This document shows, one piece after another, positions 18,011-26,586 of a stretch of DNA of 37,956 nt. Within the stretch, counting starts at the first letter, position 1. Each line of letters begins with the position of its first letter. The stretch comes from Cryobacterium glucosi (GTDB lineage Bacteria; Actinomycetota; Actinomycetes; Actinomycetales; Microbacteriaceae): positions 402 through 38,357 of the forward strand of contig NZ_SOFS01000013.1 of the NCBI RefSeq assembly GCF_004402235.1. The letters run 5' to 3'. A program made the position numbers and the translations under genes. A model generated the notes under the pieces. That model did no database searches. It saw only the letters and a program-made list of their open reading frames with translations, and was not told the origin of the DNA.

Positions 18011-18040
18011 GGAGGGGACCCTCCCCTCCGGCCCTAGAGT
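18011..18040 (+). promoter_or_regulatory. Promoter with embedded palindrome before the aldo-keto reductase
   Basis: TAGAGT (18035-18040) ends 6 nt before the ATG at 18047, so a leaderless mRNA is predicted. Just upstream, GGAGGGGA CCC TCCCCTCC (18011-18029) is a perfect palindrome covering the -35 position. It could be an operator for an unidentified repressor. Confidence 0.5.
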
Positions 18041-18046
18041 GATTCC

Positions 18047-19057
<1,011 letters not shown>

Positions 19058-20011
19058 TTGGGGTATCTGTACGCGCTCCTCGCGTCCCTGCTCTTCGGGC
19101 TCAACGGCTCGACGACGAAGGTCATCGTTGAGGCGGGGCTGTCCCCTGCGCAGCTGACCTTCGTCAGGGTCACGGTGATCATGGCGCTCGCGGGCGCCGT
19201 CCTGCTCGTGACGAACCGGCGGGCATTCCGCATCGACAGGAGCCAGCTCGCCGTCATGGCGCTGCTCGGCGTCGCCGGGGTCGCACTCATCCAGTGGTTC
19301 TACGCCGTCGCGATCAGCCTGCTCCCCGTCGGGATCGCGCTCATGCTCGAGTACTCCGGGGTGCTCCTGATCGCCCTCGTGGCGCGTTTCGTGTTCAAGG
19401 AGCGCGTCAAGCCACGAATCTGGTGGGCGATCGGGGGCGTCCTCGTGGGCATGGCCATCGTCGCGCAGATCTGGGCGAGCCCGCTGTCGACGCTCGGGGT
19501 CGTCGCCGGCGTCGCGGCGGCGATCTGCCTCGCGATCTACTTCCTCGTCGGTGAGCGCCAGGTCGCGACCTCCTCGCCCCTCGCCGTCGCGTTCTGGTCG
19601 ATGCTGTTCGCGAGCGCGTTCTGGCTGCTGTTCAGCGGATGGTGGCAGATCGACCCCGCACTCCTCACGGAAACCGTGCACCTGCACGGCAACCTCGCGA
19701 CCGTGGCAGCTCCGCTCTGGACACTCCTGCTCTGGAACGGGGTGCTCGGCTCCTTCGCCCCGTACCTGCTCTCGTATATGGCCCTCGCCCGCCTGACCGC
19801 GACGGCTGCGGGCATCGTGTCCGCGTCTGAGGTCATCTTCGCGTTCGCGTTCGCATTCCTCTGGCTCGGGGAAACACTCGACGGCGTCCAGGCGTTCGGC
19901 GCACTGCTCGTCCTCGCTGGAATCGTGGTGGCGCAGACGGCGCGGGCCAACCGGCCCGTTGACCTGGACCTGGCCGGTCCCGGAGTCACCGGCGCCATCC
20001 AGCTGCCTTAG
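19058..20011 (+). CDS. EamA/DMT-family transporter
   Basis: A 317-aa integral membrane protein with about ten hydrophobic helices arranged as two EamA repeats (about 1-140 and 150-305). Typical features are LYALLASLLFGLNGSTTKV at the start and ASEVIFAFAFAFLWLGE in the last helices. The family exports metabolites or amino acids, and the substrate cannot be told. The start is a TTG placed immediately after the aldo-keto reductase TGA, so it is probably translated by reinitiation. The C-terminal tail after the last helix is short and soluble. Confidence 0.87.
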   Translation: MGYLYALLASLLFGLNGSTTKVIVEAGLSPAQLTFVRVTVIMALAGAVLLVTNRRAFRIDRSQLAVMALLGVAGVALIQWFYAVAISLLPVGIALMLEYSGVLLIALVARFVFKERVKPRIWWAIGGVLVGMAIVAQIWASPLSTLGVVAGVAAAICLAIYFLVGERQVATSSPLAVAFWSMLFASAFWLLFSGWWQIDPALLTETVHLHGNLATVAAPLWTLLLWNGVLGSFAPYLLSYMALARLTATAAGIVSASEVIFAFAFAFLWLGETLDGVQAFGALLVLAGIVVAQTARANRPVDLDLAGPGVTGAIQLP

Positions 20012-20135
20012 CGCTCCTGACATCCTCGTTTACCGGTGCCGACCGGGCAGCCGGTTGAATGTCGGGGGTCCCCCGTAGCGTGCTGAGCACAGCACCAGCC
20101 ACCCGAGACCCCGCCACCCGGCACCGGAGGACCCC

Positions 20136-20393
20136 ATGACCGACACCCCGTTCCTGGCCCCGCTTCGAGCCGCTCTCCCCGAGGTCGCGTCCGTTCGCGG
20201 CCTCGCCCTCGTCCCGGTGAAAGACGGTCTCTGGCGGGTCACCGGCCGTTCGGGCGCCGTCCTCGGCCACATCGAACGCAAGCTCGACGACCGCGGAGAG
20301 TCCTTCGCGGCCCGGCGGCTGCTCCCGGCCACCCGCACCCTCGATCTGGGCACCTTCTGGCAGCTGGCGGATGCCGCGGACTGCTTCCGCTAG
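20136..20393 (+). CDS. Small conserved hypothetical protein
   Basis: An 85-aa soluble protein that I do not recognise. It begins MTDTPFLAPLRAALPEV and contains a short beta-rich core (LVPVKDGLWRVTGRSGAVLGHIERK), then RGESFAARRLL. The start is well supported by CGGAGGA 4-6 nt upstream. TTGAAT (20055-20060) and TAGCGT (20076-20081), with GGGGGTCCCCC between them, could be its promoter. The core repeats 'W.V....G.VLG.I', a pattern of small beta-barrel or RNA-binding folds, but this is only an impression. Confidence 0.6.
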   Translation: MTDTPFLAPLRAALPEVASVRGLALVPVKDGLWRVTGRSGAVLGHIERKLDDRGESFAARRLLPATRTLDLGTFWQLADAADCFR

Positions 20394-20472
20394 CCCGCCG
20401 TGGCCACGGTGAGATATCCGACCACATTGAGGCACGCCGTCGGCAAAGCCGTCCAACCCGCCGCGCTCAGGA

Positions 20473-20478
20473 TAAAGT
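20473..20478 (+). promoter_or_regulatory. -10 box, predicted leaderless start
   Basis: TAAAGT ends 7 nt before the ATG at 20486. This supports that ATG over the GTG at 20477, which lies inside the box. Confidence 0.4.
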
Positions 20479-20485
20479 GCCGCAC

Positions 20486-21199
20486 ATGACGTGGTGGAAT
20501 AGTTTCGTATCCTGGCTCACGGCAGCCAGCAACCAGACCGTGGTGAACACAGCCGTAGTGTTCATTGTCGCGATCCTGATCGCCGGCGTTCTCACGGCCC
20601 TGATCGGGCGCGGCGCCATCAAGCAGCTCCTCGTCCAGCACGACAGGGAACTCAAGGCTGCGGCCATCGGCGCCCTCATCGATGCCGCGACCGAGGCATC
20701 CGTCTGGAATTCGCTCACCCCGCAGGAACAGGTCATGGCGGACCGTGCCGTCGGCCAGGCCGACATCCAGGTTCGCCTGCTTCCGATTCCCGGCGCCGGC
20801 GTCGCGGCCAACTGGGCCTCGCACCAGCTCAACGAGCTCAAGCGCACCTCGGCGACCTTCGGCTACCAGCTCGAGCCCGCCCTGCTGGAGTTCCGCGATC
20901 GACTGATCGAGTGGCAGGACAAGCCCCGCCGTACCCGCAAGGTGTTCCAGAGCGACCTCGACCGGTGGAAGACGCAGAACTCCACCTCGGAATCCAGCCT
21001 TCTCGCCCAGCAGGATGCGTGGGCAGCCCAGCAGCACCACGACCAGTTCAACGAGGCCCTTCCGGCAGCGCCCGTCCCCGCAACGCCCACGCCGAGTGTG
21101 CACGCGGCGAGCCAGTCCACGCCGTCGACGGAGACCCAGCGCCTCCTCGACGATGTCCAGGCCCTCGAGGTGCGTCCGGCACCGATCAACCACCCGTAG
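20486..21199 (+). CDS. Membrane-anchored protein of unknown function
   Basis: A 237-aa protein with one clear membrane helix near the N-terminus (about 17-39, VNTAVVFIVAILIAGVLTALIG) and a long cytoplasmic-looking part. Residues 45-165 are predicted mostly helical with many charged residues and Gln. The last 50 residues are Pro/Ala/Thr-rich and disordered. The layout suits a scaffold or cell-envelope tether. I recognise no named family. A GTG three codons upstream (20477) is an alternative start, with AGGA 4 nt before it. Confidence 0.65.
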   Translation: MTWWNSFVSWLTAASNQTVVNTAVVFIVAILIAGVLTALIGRGAIKQLLVQHDRELKAAAIGALIDAATEASVWNSLTPQEQVMADRAVGQADIQVRLLPIPGAGVAANWASHQLNELKRTSATFGYQLEPALLEFRDRLIEWQDKPRRTRKVFQSDLDRWKTQNSTSESSLLAQQDAWAAQQHHDQFNEALPAAPVPATPTPSVHAASQSTPSTETQRLLDDVQALEVRPAPINHP

Positions 21200-21246
21200 T
21201 CAGGCAGCCGTAGTCAGGCAGTAGCTCAGGTCAGGCAGTACCGCAT

Positions 21247-21277
21247 ATCGCCCGGAGCATTCGATGCTCCGGGCGAT
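21247..21277. terminator. Strong bidirectional hairpin
   Basis: ATCGCCCGGAGCAT at 21247-21260 pairs perfectly with ATGCTCCGGGCGAT at 21264-21277 around a TCG loop. It lies between the ends of the convergent membrane-protein gene and nadE and can serve both. Upstream, TAGTCAGGCAG occurs twice (21197-21207 and 21211-21221), starting at the stop codon. Confidence 0.7.
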
Positions 21278-21324
21278 TCGTGCTTAACGGCGTCCGGCGG
21301 GACGTACTGCAGGTGCCACGGGGC

Positions 21325-22146
21325 TCAGCGCCACCACTGGTCGAAGAGGGATGCCGGAACCTGGCGCTTGTGCTCCGTGTTCAGGAACCGTGCCTCGATC
21401 GCCGCAGCGACCTCCTCGTCGACGGGGAGGCCCTCGAGGTAGTCGTCGATCTGCTCGTAGCGCAGGCCGAGGTTGTCCTCATCGGTCTGGCCAGGATTGC
21501 CGTCGAGCAGGTCGGCCGTCGGCGCCTTGAGGTAGAGGTGCTTCGGCGCCCCGAGTTCGATGAGGAGCGCCCTGCCCTGGCGCTTGGTCAGGCCGGTGAG
21601 CGGCAGCACGTCCGCGCCGCCGTCCCCGTACTTGGTGAAGAAGCCCGTGACGGCCTCTGCGGCGTGATCGGTGCCGATCACGAGGAGTCCGCGCGCCCCG
21701 GCGATGGCGTACTGGGCGACCATCCGCTCCCTGGCCTTGGTGTTGCCCTTGTCGAAGTCGGGCAGCGTCTCGCCGGTGCTGTCCTCGTATTCGGCCGCGA
21801 TGCCGTCGACCGCGCGCTGCACGTTGAAGGTGAGCGCGGTGTGCGGCTGGATGAAGTCGAGCGCGAGTTCGCCATCGGCGTCATCGTGCTGCACGGCATA
21901 CGGCAACCGTACGGCGACGAACTCAAATTCCTGTCCGGCGTCGTCGAGCTCCTCGATTGCGATCTGGGCCAGTCGCCCGGCGAGGGAGGAGTCCTGTCCA
22001 CCGCTGACGCCGAGGATCAGCCCCTTCGCACCCGAGCCCACCAGGTACTCCTTGAGAAAGTCCACCCGTCGTCGAATCTCGGTAGCCGGATCAATTGTCG
22101 GTGACACATGCAGTTCGGCGATGATGCGCGCCTGAAGTTCTCCCAT
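21325..22146 (-). CDS. nadE: Ammonia-dependent NAD+ synthetase
   Basis: A 273-aa enzyme that amidates deamido-NAD with ammonia and ATP, the last step of NAD synthesis. The P-loop SGGQDSS is at 48-54. Substrate-binding blocks follow: [68 protein letters not shown]. The length is that of E. coli NadE and there is no glutaminase domain. No ribosome binding site is seen; instead TAGATT (22153-22158, minus strand) ends 6 nt before the ATG, which indicates a leaderless mRNA. Confidence 0.95.
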   Translation of the reverse strand: MGELQARIIAELHVSPTIDPATEIRRRVDFLKEYLVGSGAKGLILGVSGGQDSSLAGRLAQIAIEELDDAGQEFEFVAVRLPYAVQHDDADGELALDFIQPHTALTFNVQRAVDGIAAEYEDSTGETLPDFDKGNTKARERMVAQYAIAGARGLLVIGTDHAAEAVTGFFTKYGDGGADVLPLTGLTKRQGRALLIELGAPKHLYLKAPTADLLDGNPGQTDEDNLGLRYEQIDDYLEGLPVDEEVAAAIEARFLNTEHKRQVPASLFDQWWR

Positions 22147-22152
22147 GCATCG

Positions 22153-22158
22153 AATCTA
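22153..22158 (-). promoter_or_regulatory. -10 box of nadE, predicted leaderless
   Basis: TAGATT on the minus strand with a 6-nt spacer to the nadE ATG. Confidence 0.55.
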
Positions 22159-22271
22159 TCAAAACGGCCGGCCCGGCCGCCCGGCGAGAGGTGCTTTGTT
22201 CAGCGGCGTTTGTTCAGCGGGGTGTGTCCGGCGGGCTTTGTTTCATCCACGCGGAGGTCTTGACTGGAGCC

Positions 22272-22952
22272 ATGCAGATCACGAAGGTGTCCGCGCGCAT
22301 TCGGGACACGAGCGAAGCAGCGGAATTCTTCGAGAACGTCCTCCTCCTCACGGTCGACAGGACGGTCGCCAGGGAACCGACCACGATTGAGATGCGCATC
22401 GGGACGACCCTGCTCGAACTCTCTGAGGACCAGGACGCCGTCGGCCGGCACCACCTGGCCGTCACGATCCCCTCGAACACGTTCGCAGCAGCCCGGCAGT
22501 GGCTCGAGCCCCGATCCGCCCTGATCGGCACTCCCGATGCCGACGAGTTCGAGTTCGCAGCCTGGAACGCCCGCTCGCTCTACTTCACTGGGCCGGACCG
22601 CTCGGTCCTCGAGTTCATCGTCCGTCGCGACCTCGACAACAACACCCGCGGCGCATTCACGAGCGCCGACCTGCTCTGCATCAGCGAGGTCGGCGTCGCG
22701 ACGGACGACGTGCTTGCGACGGCCGAATTCCTGAAGACCGAAGCGGATGTCCGGCCGTACGCCGGTGAGCCCGGCCGCAGCTTCGCACCGGTCGGAGACA
22801 CCGACGGCCTGCTGATCCTCGTCTCACCCGGCCGTCCCTGGTTTCCCACCACGGACCGCGGGGCGTCAAGCGGGCCGATCCTGGTCGAGGCCACGGGACC
22901 CCGGCCGGGAGAGTACCCGCTGGGCGCCGGAAGCCTGCTCCGGATCCGATGA
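22272..22952 (+). CDS. VOC-superfamily (glyoxalase/dioxygenase fold) protein
   Basis: A 226-aa protein with features of the vicinal oxygen chelate fold: MQITKVSARIRDTSEAAEFFENVL at the start, RHHLAVTIPS, then ARSLYFTGPDRSVLEFIVRRDLD. A second, weaker module follows (ISEVGVATDDVLATAEFLKTE ... GLLILVSPGRPWFPT). Two VOC modules in one chain are common. Metal ligands could be His77 or His78 and Glu at the LEF motif, but this is tentative and the reaction is unknown. The start chosen has GGAG 2-3 nt from the ideal position; the frame is open a little further upstream (from 22191). Confidence 0.75.
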   Translation: MQITKVSARIRDTSEAAEFFENVLLLTVDRTVAREPTTIEMRIGTTLLELSEDQDAVGRHHLAVTIPSNTFAAARQWLEPRSALIGTPDADEFEFAAWNARSLYFTGPDRSVLEFIVRRDLDNNTRGAFTSADLLCISEVGVATDDVLATAEFLKTEADVRPYAGEPGRSFAPVGDTDGLLILVSPGRPWFPTTDRGASSGPILVEATGPRPGEYPLGAGSLLRIR

Positions 22953-23001
22953 ATGGGTGTCGTGGCATCCGCTGCGCGGAAATGCCGTGCGTGGTGTGGT
23001 G

Positions 23002-23077
23002 TGGTGCCCCCGGTTGGAATCGAACCAACGACAAGCGGATTAGAAGGCCGCTGCTCTATCCACTGAGCTACGGGGGC
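23002..23077 (-). tRNA. tRNA-Arg (anticodon TCT)
   Basis: On the minus strand the gene runs from GCCCCCG at 23077 to the matching CGGGGGC. It has GTAGCTCAGTGG in the D arm, the anticodon loop CTTCTAA (TCT, decoding AGA) and GGTTCGATTCC in the T arm. The discriminator is A and the CCA end is encoded (23002-23004). Confidence 0.95.
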
Positions 23078-23188
23078 GCGGAGCGCTTCAACGATACCGC
23101 AGACCCAGACCCCGCCGCCCCGGCCATCCGCCGGCCAGGCCCGGCCCGGGCTCGCTGGCGGGCCGGGGACCGCGTCGGACCCCGCCGC

Positions 23189-23194
23189 TAGACT
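23189..23194 (+). promoter_or_regulatory. -10 box of orn, predicted leaderless
   Basis: TAGACT ends 6 nt before the orn ATG at 23201, and there is no Shine-Dalgarno sequence. Confidence 0.55.
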
Positions 23195-23200
23195 CGGACC

Positions 23201-23821
23201 ATGACAAAAAGCAGTGACCGGTTGGTCTGGATTGATTGCGAGATGACCGGGTTAGACCTGGAAAACGATGAATTGGTGGAGATTGCCGTGGTCATCACCG
23301 ACTACGACCTCAACGTGATCGACCCGGGCCTCGACATCATCATCAAGCCGAACGCCTCCGCGCTCGCGAATATGAACGACTTCGTGCGCAACATGCACAC
23401 GACCTCCGGCCTCATCGAGGAGATCCCGAACGGGGTCAGCGCCGCGGAAGCCGAATTCGAGGTCCTCGAGTACGTGCTCAGGTTCATTCCCGCGGAGCAG
23501 AAGGCGCCGCTCGCCGGAAACTCGATCGGAACGGACCGCTCGTTCCTCGCGAAGTACATGCCGCGCCTCGACAACCAGCTGCACTACCGTAACGTCGATG
23601 TCTCCTCCATCAAGGAACTCGCCCGTCGCTGGTACCCGCGGGTGTACTTCAACGCCCCGGTGAAGGACGGCGGGCACCGCGCACTCGCAGACATCCTCGA
23701 GTCGATTCGCGAACTCGCGTACTACCGCCAGACCGTGTTCGTGGCCGACCCCGGACCCACGAGCGACGAGGCAAAAGCGAGCGCGGCAGAAGCCGTGTCA
23801 GCATTCACTCCAAACGTGTAA
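23201..23821 (+). CDS. orn: Oligoribonuclease
   Basis: A 206-aa DEDDh 3'-5' exonuclease that degrades 2-5 nt RNAs (including pGpG) to mononucleotides in the cytoplasm. The catalytic residues are visible: D12 and E14 in [11 protein letters not shown]112 in [11 protein letters not shown]159 and D164 in GGHRALADI. The C-terminus is about 25 residues longer than that of E. coli Orn, with an Ala/Ser-rich tail, as is usual in actinobacteria. It sits between two tRNA genes. Confidence 0.95.
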   Translation: MTKSSDRLVWIDCEMTGLDLENDELVEIAVVITDYDLNVIDPGLDIIIKPNASALANMNDFVRNMHTTSGLIEEIPNGVSAAEAEFEVLEYVLRFIPAEQKAPLAGNSIGTDRSFLAKYMPRLDNQLHYRNVDVSSIKELARRWYPRVYFNAPVKDGGHRALADILESIRELAYYRQTVFVADPGPTSDEAKASAAEAVSAFTPNV

Positions 23822-23868
23822 TAGAATTCTTGAGTTGCCACTGCTCCTTCGGGAAAAGCGCAGCACAT

Positions 23869-23945
23869 GGTGGTTGTAGCTCAGTTGGTAGAGCGTCCGG
23901 TTGTGGTCCGGAAGGTCGCGGGTTCAAGCCCCGTCAGTCACCCCA
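23869..23945 (+). tRNA. tRNA-His (anticodon GTG)
   Basis: The acceptor GTGGTTG (23870-23876) pairs with CAGTCAC (23935-23941). The extra 5' G(-1) at 23869 faces the discriminator C, the tRNA-His hallmark. The anticodon loop is TTGTGGT (GTG) and the T arm GGTTCAAGCC. CCA is encoded at 23943-23945. Confidence 0.95.
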
Positions 23946-23954
23946 AGTAGAGCA

Positions 23955-24022
23955 GGCATCCGTTCAGCACCTCACGATCAGTACTGTGTGAAATCAACAC
24001 TGTGAGATGCTGAACGGATGCC
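23955..24022 (+). promoter_or_regulatory. Long inverted repeat covering the metallopeptidase start codon
   Basis: Arms of 21 nt (23955-23975 and 24002-24022) pair with a single C-A mismatch and flank a 26-nt loop. The right arm contains the ATG of the next gene (24018-24020). A transcript running on from tRNA-His would therefore bury the start codon. A possible -10 box TACTGT (23982-23987) lies in the loop, and the right arm also holds a weak GATGCT box 6 nt before the ATG. Transcripts from either would lack the left arm. Confidence 0.55.
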
Positions 24023-24383
24023 GCAGCTCAGCCCCGATGAATTCAGTCACGAGGAATTCGAGAAGGTCGTCGTCGACGAGCTGGATCTCCTGCCCGACGA
24101 CATGGTCGACGGGCTCGAGAACGTCATCTTCGTGGTCGAGGATCGTCCGGAGGACGGCTCCCTCGACACGCTCGGCCTCTACGACGGCGTCGCCCTGACA
24201 CACCGCGACCAGTACGGTTTCGGCGAGATGCCGGACCGCATCATCCTGTACCGGGAGTCCCTGCTCGCGATCGTCGACTCCCTCGATGAGCTCCGCGATC
24301 AGGTGCACATCACCCTCGTGCACGAAATCGGCCATTTCTACGGGATCGATGACGACAGGCTGCACGAGCTCGGCTGGGGATGA
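24018..24383 (+). CDS. Zincin-like metallopeptidase family protein
   Basis: A 121-aa protein of the Zincin_1 (DUF1025-type) family. The zinc motif HEIGH is at 102-106, followed by FYGIDDDRLHELGW; the third ligand would come from the acidic/His stretch after the Gly. The N-terminal part is acidic (DEFSHEEFEKVVVDELDLLPDD). The small, minimal-gluzincin-like proteins of this family are widespread in actinobacteria, with no established substrate. There is no Shine-Dalgarno sequence, and the start lies inside a long inverted repeat. Confidence 0.85.
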   Translation: MPQLSPDEFSHEEFEKVVVDELDLLPDDMVDGLENVIFVVEDRPEDGSLDTLGLYDGVALTHRDQYGFGEMPDRIILYRESLLAIVDSLDELRDQVHITLVHEIGHFYGIDDDRLHELGWG

Positions 24384-24394
24384 CCCGCACTTGT

Positions 24395-24400
24395 TAGCCT
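24395..24400 (+). promoter_or_regulatory. -10 box, predicted leaderless start of the carboxypeptidase-like gene
   Basis: TAGCCT ends 6 nt before the ATG at 24407, in the 23-bp gap after the metallopeptidase gene. Confidence 0.5.
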
Positions 24401-24406
24401 CGACTC

Positions 24407-25681
24407 ATGAGTAAATTCCGGCCCGGCCGCGCCCTGGGTATCACGGTCGGTGCCCTGGCGATCCTTGTCATCGGCGTCTACGGGCCCGCGACGCTCCTCG
24501 GGCCGCTCCCGATGGTGAAGGCGACCGTGGTGTCGGCACCGGCCGCCGCGACAGCCGCCACTCCCCCGGTGCTCCCTGCCGCGGGCACGAGCGCCGTCGT
24601 GAGCCTCGTGCCGCCGGCCGCCGGCGCGGCAACGACCGCGACGACGGTCGCGACCACCCCGATCGCCGCAGCGGGCAGCACAACCCCGCTGCCGATGGCC
24701 GCCGCGGCGAAGATCGTCGCCGCCCTGGTCGTGCTCTCGGCCAAGCCCCTCGACGCCGGCGCCGCAGGGCCCGGGGTGCCGATCACGCCGGCCGACTACC
24801 AGGACTACCTCGACTACGTGGCCAACGGTGCGCGCACGGTCATCGTCTTCCCCGGCGAAACCTGGACGCAGCAGGAACTCCTGCAGGCGATGGTCCTCGG
24901 TTCGAGCAACAACCACGCGGATACCCTCGCCCGGTGGGCCTTCGGCTCCCTCGACGCCTACGTCACGGCCGCCAACGCCTGGCTCACGAAGGAGGGCCTG
25001 GCCGGCATCCACGTTGCGGACGCCACGGGCCTCGCGGATGCGAGCGTCGGGACCGGAACGGACCTGGCGCGGCTCGCGGGCCTCGCCGCGACCAACCCGG
25101 TGATCAGCCAGATCCTCGCGAGCCCGGCATCCGCCCTCGTCGGCCAGCGCGGAGTCGACAACACGACCGCCTACCTGCCGGAGGAGGGCATCACCGGCCT
25201 CTCCCGCAGCTACACGGACGCCGGCGGCGTCTGTTTCCTGTTCACCGCAAGCGTGGGAACCGCGCCGGCGGCCTTCACCTTCGCCGGTGCCGTGATCGGC
25301 GAGCCGGACTACGACACGCTGACGGCCGACCTGAAGGCGCTCATGGCCAGTGCAAAGGCCGGAGTCACCGACCTCCCGATCCTCGCGGAGGGCGCGGCGT
25401 ACGTGCGTTTCGACGCTCCCTGGGACGCGACGGCCTCTGGCGTCGTGAAGACGGCCAAGACCCGCTTCGGCTGGCAGGCCGCTCCGGTAGGAGCACCCAC
25501 GCTTGACCTGGACGCGTTCGCGACCGGCCGCTCCGGTACGACGGTCGGCCGGGTCACCGTGGATGCGAGCGGGGAGGCCGTGACCTCACCCCTCGTGCTC
25601 GATACGACGATCAGCGCCCCCGGACCCGGCTGGCGCCTGCTCAACCCGGTGCCGATGATCTCGGCACTCCTGGAGCAGTAG
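24407..25681 (+). CDS. D-alanyl-D-alanine carboxypeptidase-like protein, catalytic motifs lost
   Basis: A 424-aa secreted or membrane-anchored protein with one N-terminal helix (about 10-32), an Ala/Thr-rich linker (about 40-90) and a peptidase S11-like domain (about 93-290). The fold markers are clear: AKIVAALVVL, LLQAMVLGSSNNHADTLARWAFG, GTGTDLARLAGLA and GITGLSRSYTDAGG. The active site is damaged. The SxxK serine is Ala (A99-AAK102), and the KTG motif is Ser-Arg-Ser (266-268). SxN survives as S166-S167-N168. It is therefore probably a non-catalytic peptidoglycan-binding or regulatory homologue. The C-terminal domain (about 300-424) has beta-rich segments. Confidence 0.8.
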   Translation: MSKFRPGRALGITVGALAILVIGVYGPATLLGPLPMVKATVVSAPAAATAATPPVLPAAGTSAVVSLVPPAAGAATTATTVATTPIAAAGSTTPLPMAAAAKIVAALVVLSAKPLDAGAAGPGVPITPADYQDYLDYVANGARTVIVFPGETWTQQELLQAMVLGSSNNHADTLARWAFGSLDAYVTAANAWLTKEGLAGIHVADATGLADASVGTGTDLARLAGLAATNPVISQILASPASALVGQRGVDNTTAYLPEEGITGLSRSYTDAGGVCFLFTASVGTAPAAFTFAGAVIGEPDYDTLTADLKALMASAKAGVTDLPILAEGAAYVRFDAPWDATASGVVKTAKTRFGWQAAPVGAPTLDLDAFATGRSGTTVGRVTVDASGEAVTSPLVLDTTISAPGPGWRLLNPVPMISALLEQ

Positions 25682-25684
25682 CGG

Positions 25685-25945
25685 CTACTCCGGCTGGTCT
25701 TCCGGCACGTACGGGTCGCTGTCCGTCGCGTCGAAGCGGTAGCGCACATGGATCCGGCCCTGCACGTCGCGTTCGTCGACCTCGTCGTACCAGAACAGGG
25801 TCTCGATGCCCTCGACGAGCGAGACCATGCTGATCCGGCTGTCATGCGCGCCCCGCACGAGGACTCGGGAATCGACCTGTCCCTCGAGGGGGCCATCGAT
25901 GAATTCGGCGGTGTAGAACACTTCTTCGGGAGCTGGACTAGTCAT
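25685..25945 (-). CDS. Small acidic conserved hypothetical protein
   Basis: An 86-aa acidic protein I do not recognise. It contains TAEFIDGPLEGQVDSRVLV and WYDEVDERDVQGRIHVRYRFD, probably a small beta-sheet fold, and ends in an acidic tail (DSDPYVPEDQPE). Its ATG overlaps the stop of the upstream kinase gene (ATGA at 25942-25945). On the minus strand TAGCGT (25952-25957) ends exactly 6 nt before the ATG, so it may also have its own leaderless promoter inside the kinase gene. Confidence 0.65.
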   Translation of the reverse strand: MTSPAPEEVFYTAEFIDGPLEGQVDSRVLVRGAHDSRISMVSLVEGIETLFWYDEVDERDVQGRIHVRYRFDATDSDPYVPEDQPE

Positions 25946-26586
25946 GACCTAACGCTAGTCCGATTTCCCCGATCTCCCCGATTTCCCCGATCTCCACGGA
26001 GGCCGGGGGTCCCGTCGAGTTCGATCGTCGCCCATCGTCCGGGTTCCTCCCGCACGAGGAATCCCTGCCATTCTGCCTGCCACTGGTCCCAGTGCGACCG
26101 GAATGCCTCACCGTCCCGCGCGAGGGCCCGCTGCTTGCGTTCCTCGTCGTCGGCAGTGAGCCAGATCCGTACGTCGCTCAGGCCGGCATTGGCCGCTGAG
26201 AGCGTGCCGCAGCCCTCGACGAGGAGCGGAAGGGCCGGGTCGACCGGATGCCATTCCGCAGGCGCGTCCGCTCCCCAGTCATAGCGGCGCCAGGCGCCGG
26301 GCAGTCCGGCCCGGAACGGGCGCAGCACGTGTTCGGTCAGGTGTGCGCTCGCGGCGGCCAGTCCGTTCCAGCCTGGATAGATGTCGTCGAGACGGATGAG
26401 TGCGGGCCGCACTCTCGTCGGCCCGGCGGTCGACGGCCAGGCGTCGAGGATGCGGTCGGCGAGGGTGCTCTTGCCCGCACCGCTCGGCCCGTCGATCAGG
26501 ATCACGATGGGCCCGGCATCCGCCCTCTGGAACGCCGCGATCGCCGCCAGCACCGGGGCGAGCAGCACCTGGTCAGGAGAGGACAA
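25942..26586 (-). CDS. P-loop nucleoside/uridine kinase-like protein
   Basis: A 214-aa ATP-binding protein with Walker A GPSGAGKST (about 33-41), RLDDIYPGWNGL as the substrate-binding region, LLVEGCGTLS and a lid-like RIWLTADDEERKQRALARDG. This is the pattern of uridine kinase-like P-loop kinases; the substrate is unknown. It follows the CbiQ gene with a short overlap. The start given is TTG (26586), and a GTG six codons later (26568), 5 nt after the CbiQ stop, is an equal candidate. Four 9-bp repeats at the 3' end encode an RGDRGN-type tail. Confidence 0.75.
   Translation of the reverse strand: MSSPDQVLLAPVLAAIAAFQRADAGPIVILIDGPSGAGKSTLADRILDAWPSTAGPTRVRPALIRLDDIYPGWNGLAAASAHLTEHVLRPFRAGLPGAWRRYDWGADAPAEWHPVDPALPLLVEGCGTLSAANAGLSDVRIWLTADDEERKQRALARDGEAFRSHWDQWQAEWQGFLVREEPGRWATIELDGTPGLRGDRGNRGDRGNRTSVRS
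25962..25997 (-). repeat. Four 9-bp tandem repeats at the end of the kinase gene
   Basis: GATTTCCCC and GATCTCCCC alternate four times, the last copy ending in AC. On the coding strand they give alternating Gly-Asp-Arg and Gly-Asn-Arg triplets near the C-terminus. Confidence 0.85.

Noticed and set aside
21197..21238. TAGTCAGGCAG repeats after the membrane-protein gene as an attachment site
   Set aside because: The repeats are short, tandem, overlap the stop codon and are not paired with any integrase or tRNA.
25962..25997. Possible CRISPR-like array
   Set aside because: Units of 9 bp are contiguous, without spacers, and lie in a coding frame.
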